From assembly GCA_963989385.1 (NCBI GenBank), contig OZ022500.1, positions 114,617,842 to 114,681,841 on the forward strand: a DNA stretch of 64,000 nucleotides, written 5' to 3'. Source of the DNA: Ctena decussata (taxonomy: Eukaryota > Mollusca > Bivalvia > Lucinida > Lucinidae). A program made the position numbers and the translations under genes. The notes beneath the pieces were generated by a model. It worked only from the letters and a program-made list of their open reading frames with translations. It had not been told where the DNA came from and made no database searches. This document shows positions 44,259 to 55,540 of the stretch, in pieces. The number at the start of each line of letters is the position of its first letter. Positions within the stretch are counted from its first letter, which is position 1.

Positions 44259-44726
44259 TAAGAGCATCACATAGACATTTAAGAGCATCACATCCGAATA
44301 AATCTACAGTGGTTTTATAGTTGTAAACTTCAGCAGAATTAAAATTATAAACTGAATACGTAAATAAATTGTTCTCTCTCTTTTCAGTCATGATACACGG
44401 TAATCAATGTAACAGAATTGGACCCTTTAAACGGGCACTACAATTATTCTTATTTTAAACATGTTGACTTTTTCTCACTGTTAGATTATGTAGATCTTAA
44501 GGTATTATGGTCTTACAATGTTGTGATTACGCCATTACAGAATACGTGGTCATTATTCCGTCATAATAAAGAAAGACCAAAATACCCTCACAAGTACATG
44601 AACAATCGAAATACCAGCAGATATACATCGTTGAAACATGTTGACTCAATGTCGATTCAACTTAGGAACATTGGAACCCACGCTGATTCAACGTTGCTTC
44701 CGAATTATATGCGTACTGGCAATAGT

Positions 44727-45776
44727 TCAATTCGAGAACAAATTATTTATCAGTTGCTGTCTTGCGACCCTTCCGGTCTCAAGGTCATCATAGACATCAT
44801 CGTCATCAACATCGTCATCCTCATCATTATCTCCTTCATTATCCAGCAATTCTGGTAAAGGGAGGCCATTTTTAATGCATATCTGATGCAAACAAGCTGT
44901 AGCAACAATTATCCAGACACTCTTTGAAGGCGCATACTGAAGAGAGCCGCCGCTTTTATCCAGACATCTAAATCTTGACTTCCAGACACCATTAAATCTT
45001 TCAACAACACATCTTGTGCGCCGATGACAAGAGTTATATCGTTGCTCAGGTCTAGATCCTGCTCTAAGGATAGGAGTTAGTAACCAAGGTTTTAGAGGGT
45101 ATCCAGAGTCGCCTAATAACCATCCAGGAGAGTCAGTGTTTTCTAAATGCATGTAAAGGTCACTTGCACTGAGCATGAATGAGTCGTGAGTGGACCCTGG
45201 CCATTTCGCTACTATGTTCAAGAGCCTCAGCTCTGAATCACAATACAATCTGCACATTAATTGCATGGAATCCTTTTCGACATACATAGAGTGGCTCGTC
45301 AATGCTAGGTCCTTTTATTGAAATGAGGGTGCCATCGATTACTCCTAGGACATTTTGAATCCAGTTTTACTGAAAAATCCTGTTTTTACATTTCGGATGT
45401 CTTCTGCTTCTGTCGGGAAATTGATGTAATTTTTTACTTTCAATGCTATTGACCGAGATACGGCTGTGATACATCTTGATACAGAGGAATGAGAAATGCC
45501 ATGTAAATCCGCTACTTCTCGCTGAAAACATCCAGTAGCATAAAAACGCAATGCCGTGGTTAACTGAATAAGTGGTGGTATTGCATGACATCTATTCGTT
45601 GGTCGCTGTAGATCGTCTGATACACTATCAAGAAGTTCTAGAATGCAGTCTCTACTCAGCCTGTATCTAAAGATCAATTCATTATCACTTAATAGATCCA
45701 AAGGATTCAAACGGTCCTTAAAAACCCGTTCTCTTGCGAGATAGTTTCTCTGCATTATAGCGAATGCTGCCGCCAT
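44727..45776 (-). pseudogene. Harbinger DDE nuclease, frameshifted
   Basis: It starts MAAAFAIMQRNYLARERVF at 45776. An N-terminal helix-turn-helix-like segment (FQREVADLHGISHSSVSRCI) is followed by the DDE core: VIDGT near 45350, GDSGYPL near 45105 and VVERFNGVWK near 44990. All three acidic residues remain. Two single-base indels break it, one deleted base near 45358 and one inserted base near 45243, so three frames are needed. The C-terminus is acidic (DNEGDNDEDDD). In intact relatives it cuts at the inverted repeats together with the Myb-like partner. Confidence 0.85.
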
Positions 45777-46187
45777 GATTTTAAGAATAGTCTCTAACAC
45801 AACATGCAGGTAAATCATCTTACAGGAATAGTACGATAATCGTACAGGAAAAACTACACTCAAAATCACCCTTAGGTGATTGATCATGGCTTTGTTATGT
45901 TATTAATTGTCTGATTTCCTCAAAACTTGGTACCAGCTTTTTAAAAAGAATGAAGATGAATGTAATCTATTCGAAAACCCAGCATGACTATACTGTGCGG
46001 TGAAAGAGGAGAAAAAGTGAAATTTACGACTGCCCTTTAGGTATCGTAGATTAAATCGTAAATTAAGATATACGAGGACAATAGTGAAACAGAGTTTTTT
46101 TTTGTGAAAGCAATTTTTGGTCGTAAGATTCTCGTACGATCATCTTACGATGAATTTCAGTCGTACGATTCGTTGTGAAACAGGCCC

Positions 46188-46389
46188 CCGGTCTGGCCAC
46201 ATATTTTGGTTTCTCCTTCCGCTGATTCAAGAAGGGCAGTTGTCAGTAACTGGCGAAAGTATGTGCACTTAGTACTGGTTAACCGCTTAGGAGGTCTAAG
46301 CCAGTCCAGGAATAGTGTGGTTAGGTTAACTGACCGTCCCGACATGACCTTAGCTGTTTACCGTGGACGTTAAGCATCAAATCAACCAA
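46188..46389 (+). repeat. SINE-A body and tail, second half of the split copy
   Basis: It resumes CCGGTCTGGCCAC exactly where 39801 stops and continues to CGTTAAGCATCAAATCAACC. Confidence 0.85.
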
Positions 46390-46406
46390 TTCTCCCACAG
46401 AACCAC

Positions 46407-48668
46407 AAATCCTATGATCTTGAAACTTACCATGTCGCATCAAGGACTCAAAAGCTCAACAAAATTTATATAAATGATGACCCTGGGATGACCTTGATCT
46501 GTTTTACGGCAAGGTCAACTTTTGAGTCACTTAGGTTTTTCTATAGGAAAAAGTGAAAAAAGTTGATTTTTTTTAGAAACAATGCAGTCTGCTACCTGAA
46601 AGTTTGTAGATGCAGACAACTAATTAGGTAAATGAAGCTTTAGTGAGTATTCATGGTAAAGGTCATATCTTCACCTGGGCCTAAGGCCATTTACATTGAA
46701 AAATTAAAACTAGCTTTTTAGCTCACCTGAGCCAGCGGCTCCGGGGGAGCTTATAGGATGGTAAGGCTCCGTTGTCCGTCGTCCGTCCGTCCGTCCGTCG
46801 TCCGTCCACACTTTCAAACGACTTCTCCTCTGAAACCGCTGGACCGATTGTAACCAAATTTCATGTAGAGCCTCCTGGGACCTTAGGAACGAAAAGTTGT
46901 TCAAACGGTCCTAGTCACATGACCAACATGGCCGCCATGCCCATATATGGTAAAAACCTGAAAAAATCTTCTACTCCAGAACCAATAGGTCGATGGCCTT
47001 GAAACTTGGTATGTAGCATCGGGTACACGAGTACTACCAAGATTGTTCAACTTATGACCTTGGGTTGACCTTGACCTTTTTTACGGTAATTTGTTTCCTT
47101 ATGCCTTTATATGGCAAAATGCTGCAACATAAGAAATCTTGCAAACTGTTGAAGATTTTGGCCTAAAAATTGGTACATACAGTCATCTTAATGACTACAT
47201 GAAGATTTATAAGTACAAGAGGTCAAGGTCATTCTTTGACCTTTGACCCAGAACTCTCATATTTTGACAATATCAAACAATCTCCTCAAAACAACTAGGC
47301 CAATTGTAATTAAATTGCATATAGATCCTCCAGGGGTTGAGGGAATTAAAATTTGTTCATACGGTCCAGGTCACATGACCAACAAGGCCACCACGCCCAT
47401 ATATGGTAAAAACCTTTAAAATTCTTCTCCAGAACCAGTAGACCGATGGCCTTGAAACTCGGTATGTAGCATTGGGTACTCAAGTACTATCAAGATTGTT
47501 CAAATTATGACCCTGGGTTGACCTTGCCCTATTTTACGGCAAGGTCAAATATCGGAAAATGCTAGAACATGAGATTTCATGGTAAGTTTTGAAGCTTTTG
47601 GCCTAAAAATTGGTATATACAATCATCTTAAAGAGTACATGAAGATTTGTGAGTACAAGAGGTCAAGGTCATTGTTTGACCTTTGACCGAGAAATCTCAA
47701 ATTTTGACAATTTCAAACGATCTGCTCTAAAACCACTGGGCAAATTGAAACCAAATTTCATATAGAGCCTCGAGGGGTTGAGGGAATGAAAAAATTTTCT
47801 AACGGTCCTGGACACATGACCAACATGGCCGCCATGCCCATATATGGTAAATACCTTTAAAAATCTTCTCCAGAACCAATTGACCGATGGCCTTGAGACT
47901 TTGTATGTAGCATTGGGTACTAACTTAAGTACTATCAAGATTGTTCAAATTATGACCTTGTGTTGACCTTGACCTTTTACAGCAAGGTCAAATATGGGAA
48001 AATGGTAGAACATAAGATTTCATGGAAAGTTTTGAAGATTTTGGCCTAAAAAATTGGTATACAGTTGTCTTAATGAGTTCATGAAGAATTATGAGTACAA
48101 GAGGTCAAGGTCAGTTTTTTACCTTTGATCCAGATCGCTCATATTTTGACATTTTCAACCATTTCCTCAAAAGCCAAAGGGCCAATTATGAACACATTTC
48201 ATATAGAGCCTCCACGGGTTGATTGAATGAAAATTTGTTCAAACGGTCCAGGTCACATGACCAACTTGGCCGCCATTACCACTTATGGTATAAATCTTTA
48301 ATATTTTTCTTCTCCAGAACCAATACACCGATGGCCTTGAAACTTGGTAAATAGCATAGAGTACTAGAGTACCACCAAGACTGTTCAAATTATTACCTTG
48401 GGTTTACCTTGACCTTTTTTGCGGCATGGTCAAATATGGGAAAACGCAAGAACAAGATTTAATGGGAAGTTTTGAAGACTTTGGCCTAAAAATGGTATAT
48501 ATGATTGTCTTAATGAGTACATGAATATTTATGAGTATATAAGTGGTAATGGTCATTCTTTGACTTTCGACCCAAAACTCATATTTTGACAATTTCAGAC
48601 ATGATAAGTAAAAGCCACCTTGCCAATTGTTCAGGTGAGCGATTCAGGGCCTCATGGCCCTCTTGTTT
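46407..48668. mobile_element. Modular repeat G (four or more ~445-bp units, nuclear-receptor-like motifs)
   Basis: Units are marked by GACCAACATGGCCGCCATGC or close variants near 46921, 47380, 47818 and 48260, a period of about 445. One end (46719) has AGCTCACCTGAGCC and a GTCCGTCCGTCC stretch (46773-46806). The other has CAGGTGAGCGATTCAGGGCC with a GGGCCTCATGGCCC hairpin (to ~48668). The sequence before 46710 and left of the SINE (39640-39733) looks like another partial unit, so SINE-A landed in this repeat. Non-coding. Confidence 0.6.
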
Positions 48669-49189
48669 TATATAAACTTGACCATCATGAAATATTTCCG
48701 CGCTTGCGCGGGCTCTTTTCTAGTTCACTATATATTTGTACAATACTGTGGTAAATTGGTGCTTTGTAAATAATGCATCCTTTAATGTCATCCTGGATTT
48801 AATGTTAACTATGTAACATCAATTTGCATAATTCTAACTCCTACTGTTCTAGGAGATAAAGTTTAATATTTTATGCAGATAAGGCTTCCAAAGATAATCA
48901 TTGAGATCCTCATCTCAGTGGGAAATTATTATTGGATACAAGATTTATTAATTCCATCTGTTAGGGTCATATGTATTTTCTGTTCAATTTGTCCAATGTC
49001 TAGTGGACTCTTCTACCCTGCAATTCTAAATAAGGGGAATTTTTTTTTTCTTTCCTTTCAGAAATTCCTGCATGTACTATAAACAGTGTACGGCCTGATC
49101 AGCTGCTACAGAATGTGACACCTGGTCAGGGTCTTATACTGTTTGCCAAGATGGATTTTATGGGACACTAGGCATTAATCGGTTTATAA
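48669..49189. other. No gene seen; may include LINE 3' UTR
   Basis: AT-rich DNA between repeat G and the L2/CR1-like 3' end. The end of this stretch may already be that element's untranslated region. Confidence 0.3.
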
Positions 49190-49354
49190 ACATACATGTA
49201 TGCATGCTTAGAGTTCTTATGTTTTGCCGTTATGTGATTAGTTGCCATGTCAATGTAAATATTGTATATGCATTTGAGAGAGGACCTCAGGGAAGATTGG
49301 ACTTGTCCAACTGAGTTATCCTCTATAAATAGTCATTATTATATTATTCTTATT
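49190..49354 (+). mobile_element. L2/CR1-like LINE 3' end
   Basis: AGAGAGGACCTCAGGGAAGA, TGGACTTGTCCAACTGAGTT and ATCCTCTATAAATAG followed by an ATT-rich tail match the 3' end at 21486-21636. The tail abuts the resumed RTE-like frame at 49355. I infer that it is the 3' end of the fragment at 37098-37823. Confidence 0.7.
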
Positions 49355-51200
49355 ATACTGGGGCTCTGTGAGATGCGCTGGAAAAAACTTTGGTGAGATG
49401 TCAACAGATGACAGACACAAGGTTTATTTCAGTGGAGAAGAGGATTAACATGAGTATGGGGTTGGATTTCTTGTACATCAGGAACTGGTGAGTGCTGTCT
49501 TGGGATGCCGACCAGTCTCCAGCAGACTGATAACAATCCGCCTGAGAGCAGCTCCCTTCAACATCACCGTCATACAGGTTTATGCACCAACATCTGGTTA
49601 TGACAGCAATGAGGTCGACCACTTCTACCAGCAACTCCAGGAAATTGTAGACAAAACACCTAAGAAAGACATTCTGGTTGTACAAGGGGATTGGAATGCT
49701 AAAAGTGGGAAGGATGCACAGGCAGACTGGGAAAACGTTTATGGACCCTACTGCAATGTCGAGAAAAATGAGAGAGGTCTCAGACTACTAGAGTTTGCAA
49801 CCAGTAACAGCCTAGTACTGTCAAACACCCTTGGCCTTCACAAACCATCAAGAAGACGGAAATGGCACAGCCCAGATGGGAAACACCACAATCAGATTGA
49901 TTACATCTAGGTGAGGAAGCGCTTCCGATCAGGAGTCAACATCCATTGGACGAGGAGGTTTCCTAGAGCAGACATAGGCAGTGACCATGGCCTGGTGATG
50001 ATGACCTTCCGAGTTCGTCTGAAGATGGCTAAAAAACCAACCCAGCCAAGACTAAAGCTTGATCTTGAGAAGTTAAGGGACCCAGAAGTAACATTCACTT
50101 TTCAAGCAACAATAGGTGGGAAATTCGCACCACTCATTGGTCTGAGGGATGATGACATGGACATAGATACCATGGTAACCACCTACAATACAGTAGTGAC
50201 AAAGCCAGTGAGATACTTGGGAAGGAACGCCGTAGGAAAAAACCCTGGGTCACCAGAGATATTCTCGACCTCTGTGATGAGAGGGGAAATTTGAAGAAGA
50301 AATGATATGAAGCGGGAGGAGCAGAAGAATACAGGGAAGCAAAAAAGAGGATTCAGAAGGCAGTGAAGAAAGCTAAGGAGGACTGGATAGCTAGCCAGTG
50401 CGAGGAGATCGAAACTTGCCTGAACGAAAACAACAGCAAGAAATCATACCAGCTGGTGAAGGATCTAACTTCAGAGAAACAGGTTAGATCCACAACTATC
50501 CAGGACAGGGGTGGGAAATGCCTTACAGAGGAACAAGAGATTCTCAGCAGATGGACAGAGTATTGCCCAGAACTATACAACCATGAGACTTACGGTGACA
50601 ATACGGTTCTGGACTGCAATCGGCCCCAGAAGAACATCAACAACCGATCCTTCGCGAGGAGGTTGAGATTGCAGTAGCAGCACTAAAGAAGGGGAAGTCT
50701 GCAGGAGTTGATAATATACCAGCAGATCTTGTTCCAGCTGGCGGGGAGACCATAATTGATGTTTTAACAGATATCTGTAACAGGCTCTGGAGAACAGGAG
50801 AATGGCCTAACCCATGGACTCTGTCGCTGATTATTACACTCCCTAAAAAGGGCAACCAACAGCACTGCCAGAACTACAGAACCATCAGCCTCACCAGTCA
50901 ATCAAGCAGTCATGCTAAAAGTCATCTTGAACAGGCTTACACCACAAGCCGAAACGGAAACTAAGGTGGTTTGGCCACGTGTCAAGGTCTTCTGGTTTAG
51001 CAAAGACAATTCTACAGGGCACAGTGAAAGGAGAAAGAAGAAGAGGTAGACAGAAGAAGAAGTGAAAAGACAATATTAAAGAGTCGACTTTGCCAGCTCA
51101 AGTAGGCTGAAAACAGGACGAGGTAGAAAGGGATTGTTTCGAAGTCATCTGTGGTGCCAGAACGACCTAGTAAGGTTATGGGATAGAATAGAATAGAATA
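49355..51200 (+). pseudogene. RTE-like LINE, 3' half with internal deletion
   Basis: It opens with ILGLCEMRWK, then the endonuclease (SRLITIRLRAAPFNITVIQV, YAPTSGYDSNEVDHFY, VQGDWNAKSGKD, HHNQIDYI*VRKRFRSGVN, ADIGSDHGLVMMTF). It continues to the early RT (LKKGKSAGVDNIPADLV, NYRTISLTS). Near 50945-50965 it jumps to the C-terminal RWFGHVSRSSGLAKTILQGT, so the RT core including the YADD/FADD motif is deleted. It ends with a TAGAA-type tail (51180-51205). Several stops and frameshifts are present, e.g. TAG at 49908. Confidence 0.8.
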
Positions 51201-51366
51201 AAAAATAGTCAGCAGTAATTAGTATGAAAATACCAACTGTTCATCAAAATAAAAATATTTTCTGATGTCTTTCAACAAAGCTACCGTGCTTCGTATATAT
51301 GTTTCTGCTGTAAAATAAGGAGAGAAAAAATGGTTGTAATTGGTTCAAAATATTTTGATATTATTA

Positions 51367-51600
51367 ATATATAGTTTTGGGTTTAACGACTCTTTGGGAC
51401 AGTATTTCAGTCTATATCGAACCGTCTTCCAGAGCGGCAGGAGAAAGAAGAGAGAAATGATAGGCGAGAATAAAACTGTCCAAGCAATCCCCACCAGCAC
51501 CTACTGTAACAGAGTAGGCCCTTTCCCTACTATTACCCAAATTAGAAAGATACCCCGGCACTTAAAGTTACCCAGCACCATCGCCGGACCCGAGTGCACA
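51367..51600 (-). repeat. SINE-B copy
   Basis: TTTTGGGTTTAACGACTCTT, CAGTATTTCAGTCTATATCG, AGAGTAGGCCCTTTCCCTAC and GCACCATCGCCGGACCC follow the family order. A second, 5'-truncated tail (GGTTGGTTGGTTAGTTGTTT to TATATCAGGCCG) lies at 51657-51727. Confidence 0.7.
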
Positions 51601-51727
51601 AAAGCGTGGCATATTATTAGTAAATTATGTGTCCACGATGTTAATGTCACTCCAGCTGGTTGGTTGGTTGGTTAGTTGTTTTGGTTTAACAACCCTTTGA
51701 GACAGTATTTCAGTCTATATCAGGCCG

Positions 51728-53000
51728 AATATCACTCCAATTAAGAGCATTGTTTCATTGTTATCGGTAATTTTTGATCGGATAAAATATAAACATGCCA
51801 TAATGATTTGGCTTTCCGCACTGCAAAGGTAAAGGTTGCCTAGCCGGGGGATCAGAATTACCACAGCGACTGGAGATGTTAACACTGTGATGAAGAGACA
51901 GATACAATAGTTGAAGATAATCCCCCTTTGATAGTACCACCCTGTCTTTCAGAGATCTCCACTCTGCTTTCAGTTACAGATTTTGAGCGTCTTCATCATT
52001 TCAGAATATTTTTATATGGACTGGCGATAGTGTTTCCAGGAAAGTAGACTATCTGGCCGATCTCAATATAAAATTTAGGTCAATGCTGTAACTCAATAAT
52101 GTTTTCTGACTTAAGGAGATTTATGAGTGATCTGATCACACATCTTCAAGACAATCGTATAAGCATAATAAAGATTCATTCGGTATCGCAGCTTGCCTAA
52201 GACAGCAAACTGAGAATCATCAGTTAAAGCACGCATTAGTTAGTGTTTTTTTTTTTTTACATTGTTTATAAACCAAATGTTAAGGACGCCTGACAGTATC
52301 GATGTAAATTTGCCTTCTTGTCGACAACTTATTGCACTTTTCTGGATGAGTCCAATATTACAGTTTAAATTATAAAAAGTTTAATACAACTTGGCTTTGA
52401 AAAGTTGACACGTCTAATTTCTACTCATTTTAATAAGAGGGATAAATGAGTACATATTCGTTGCCAATATGATTGAAATATACCCTTCCGACATATATTT
52501 TATTTTTGTGGTACTTACATTTCCATGGTATTCCGAAAATAGCCTGTCCTGACCCAGCGCAGCATCCCTACAACGTCATAATTATTGTTTCTACAGATGG
52601 CGAATCCAAGCACAATTTATGTGTAGAATGAACTGCTTTGTAACTGAACATGTCAGAATTTTCAGGGAGTGTCAGTTTTAATCTGTTTTCACTAATGCAC
52701 TTTTGAGTCCCTCTTTGGGCCCCTAAATGAGGAAATAAAAACCATACGTTGCAATCAGGTCATCCTGTTTGTTGTGATCTATTTAATAGAAACAAAATTT
52801 GGTGATGGGTAAGGCAACATTGCCACCGATTTTTTTATAGGTCGGCAAAAATGTGGCATGGCTTATATGAATTTTGTATTGTTTTACAGTATTAAGGAGT
52901 AAAATAGCAATAAACAGGTGCTACATTTTTATTCTTTAAAACAAGAGTTATCATTTTTATTTTGAATTTATAACGTAAAAAATAGTTCAAATGCAAAACT
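51728..53000. other. No gene seen
   Basis: AT-rich, apparently single-copy DNA with a T-run at 52247-52258. No frame, repeat or motif could be supported. Confidence 0.35.
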
Positions 53001-53011
53001 ACCCTAATATA

Positions 53012-53203
53012 TGACGTCATAACACTTCTGGGACATCCCAGGAACAGTTTTATGGGATACCACGAATTGTATATGACGTCATCAGAAAGTGTGTAATTGC
53101 GGGTATAAATAAAGGTGACGGTTTAAACATGCTCAGTGAAGGAGGAAATTTGAATAAACTGGCAGAGATTAAGATATGTTGTTTTAATTATTTTCAAGTT
53201 TAG
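53012..53203 (+). promoter_or_regulatory. Candidate CRE/TATA promoter
   Basis: TGACGTCA occurs at 53012-53019 and 53074-53081, both preceded by TATA. TATAAATA stands at 53104-53111, about 25 bp before an ATG at 53129 that opens 24 codons to TAG at 53201. The spacing of TATA and a plausible start is typical of an RNA polymerase II core promoter. The product is unknown. It could drive a host gene or an unrecognised LTR-like element. Confidence 0.35.
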
Positions 53204-54110
53204 CTTTTGAAAAAGCTTGAGAGGTTATCCCTCAGCAAATGAATCTATAGGACGCAAGTGGTAAAGCAGAAAATTGGCAGCAATACAAGTTAATTTTATT
53301 GTATTCTTAGATTTGTTGAAGCTGTAGGTAAGTGGCGAGTTTGACAGCTTTTTCTTTTTGTCTAGTGATTGCTTTTATCAGGTGAGCTTCAGTGCTATTA
53401 ACTTTAGTTAGATGACCTGAACTGTTTAATAATGGCTCTTCGTAAGTGGACTGAACTCTCTGGTAAGTGCTTGTATTAAGTGAGATTCTTGTATTAGGCG
53501 AGATGAAGTGTCTGCTCATGTCTCAGCAATGCTGGAAGGGACCCTGCACCTGGGTGCGACAACTATGGGAGCAAATACCGGTAAATAGTGGAACCTGTAT
53601 TTAGCGTTAATCAAGCAGAACTTGTTATTTATCTGTACTGTTAAGTGATAACTGAACTTTCAGGTATCTGTTTGTAATTGGAGATAAAGTGTTTTAAGAT
53701 ATAATCTATAAAGATCATGCATTAGCGATACTGGCGAGAACCCTATAGCAGGGTGTGCCAAATGTAGAAGTACCGGGAAATAGTGGGACCTGTATTTTAG
53801 CAAAAGGAAACGACGTACAAATCGAGTACGAATTCCTATCTTAATATGGTTATCCCCGAGGGGATAACCAATCAGTAACAAATATTAGCTTTTTAAAAAA
53901 GCTGGCGACCGTTCAGCTTTTATCATTGGTAGAACGTATTTTTTTGTTTTTGTTTTGTCATAATACTGCTTCAAAAGAAAAAGAGGGGAGCTATTCCACT
54001 GCAGAATCGCTATAGACCTGACATCTACGATATTGAGAGCTGCGTGGTGCTGTGATTTGTAACAGTCCTGACCTGTATCAGTCCTGTATCTGCGGTCAGA
54101 CATTTATCTT
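53204..54110. other. No clear gene; diverged internal repeat and a short palindrome
   Basis: The block CGGGAAATAGTGGGACCTGT (53773-53792) is a relative of CGGTAAATAGTGGAACCTGT (53577-53596). GGTTATCCCC-GA-GGGGATAACC at 53845-53866 is a perfect 10-bp stem. A related GAGGTTATCCCTC occurs at ~53220, with AGCTTTT..AAAAAGCT elements beyond both, so these may be the ends of one decayed inverted-repeat element. Confidence 0.35.
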
Positions 54111-54117
54111 TGCATGA

Positions 54118-54315
54118 TTATCTCACCGTTATCTCAGCGTCGTAGAGATCCTTCCACGCTACCAACAGCTTCTGTTGATCCATTTCGATATGGCTGTCTC
54201 CATCTAGTTGGTTGAACCGGAGAATCCAGTTGGTTGATACACGGCACCGGAGTGTATCTTTAGAAAGAAGATTAAATAGGTCTGCACTAAATGAGCCTTC
54301 CGGGATGGTCACTCC
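54118..54315 (-). CDS. Possible isolated exon, unrecognised
   Basis: On the minus strand a ~65-codon open segment reads TIPEGSFSADLFNLLSKDTL, CRVSTNWILRFNQLDGD and LVAWKDLYDAEIT. It is followed by ACG|GTGAGATAAT, which resembles a splice donor (near 54124). Composition looks protein-like, but I do not recognise a domain and see no partner exon. It could be chance. Confidence 0.22.
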   Translation of the reverse strand, partial: GVTIPEGSFSADLFNLLSKDTLRCRVSTNWILRFNQLDGDSHIEMDQQKLLVAWKDLYDAEITVR

Positions 54316-55183
54316 AGCTCATTAAGCATATTGCCACTAGTTGTGTTGCGCCATCGCCTACAGGTCCACCTAACTAATGTTCTCTAGGCCTTCTCATCCT
54401 GCTAAGACTGAGTTTAAAGATGAAGATCTCAAATAGATGACGCGCTCAAGTTTAGGTTAAATCAATGTTTTTTATGCAGCAGCCTTTGTCTACCTAAGTG
54501 CAAAGGATAGATTGCGTCTCAAAACTTCTAATTGCCTTTGATGTAAACTCTGAGATATGTTGATCCCAAAATAAAGTCGTCTGAAATAAACATTTGCTAG
54601 TTCATTCATTCGTGTTTGTAGTTCTTTCCCCTTCCAGGTAGAGAAGCGCGTATTAACGTGTGAAGTCTTTGTTTATTTACTCGGCACCCCACATGTTTGT
54701 ACTGAGAAGTGTCAGATCGCTTACCTTAGTCACACTTTATACTATCTCCAGCTGGCGATTCCACTCTGCGTCATACACGCTTGTTGTTATGCTCTAAACA
54801 TTTCCGGTGTTCTGTTGTACAAATACGAGCCATGCTCCTTTTTAGAAGTTCGTGTCTTGTTTCCATGTAATGTTTTTGGTACCAAGGGCTAGGTCTAAAT
54901 CACCATGGCATTGTTTTTGAGAGCTTCCTTTCAGGGTGTTCGTTTACCTTTAAAGATCATGTTTTCACTGATCAGTATTAAGGTGGACGATCCCGGAAGA
55001 ACTCTGTTTTTGCTTGTTTAAAAAACAAACAGAGTTATTGTTCATCATCAAATCGACTAACTGTGGAGTAAATACAGTTATAATATACACTTACAATATC
55101 TACCGTAAAGATCCTAAGTTTTCGGGCACATAGGTCTGTACAAACAGTGGAAACTGAGATCAGACTGTTCCTTAGGAACCAGA

Positions 55184-55540
55184 ATGATCAAGATCTTCAC
55201 AGTTTCCATTCCATCTGCGCATTTTTGTCGACATTACTCTATGGTAGAACCGAATAACAGGAAAATAAATAATAGGGCAAGGACCGGTTGTGCTTGCAGC
55301 AGGTGCAGAATTTGGGCAGTCTGTTTTGGGGATATTTTGAACTTAAACATTGTTTTTCTAGATAACGAAACGGTGAAATGTTTGTTTTTTTGTTTTATTC
55401 TTTAACATACGACGTAAGTTTTACTAAAATAATACGCATAAGCATGCCCCATCGATTGATAATATTTTGCATGACGTTTTTCATGAAATTCAATTTTCTT
55501 GCATTTTTTCAAAGAATGTAAAAATATACTTATTAACAAG
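55184..55540. other. No gene seen
   Basis: Short open frames on both strands without recognisable motifs. AT-rich. Confidence 0.3.

Larger units (their letters stand above)
39802..46187. mobile_element. PIF/Harbinger transposon, 6.4 kb
   Basis: Terminal inverted repeats are GGGCCTGTTTCACAA (39802-39816) and TTGTGAAACAGGCCC (46173-46187). CCG is duplicated on both sides (39799-39801 and 46188-46190), the 3-bp length normal for Harbinger. Both subterminal regions repeat the short palindrome TCGTACGAT. It carries the usual two genes facing each other: a Myb/SANT-like protein (plus strand) and a DDE nuclease (minus strand). Later insertions or repeats occupy 42.7-44.3 kb. The nuclease is frameshifted, so the copy is probably not autonomous. 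Confidence 0.9.

Noticed and set aside
44418..44858. 146-residue plus-strand frame
   Set aside because: Its last part is antisense to the acidic tail of the Harbinger nuclease, and the rest has no recognisable feature.
46772..47002. Frames beginning VRPSVRRPST in GTCC repeats
   Set aside because: This is translation of the (GTCC)n stretch at one end of repeat G. Similar RTDGRTDGR peptides occur wherever this short repeat is present.
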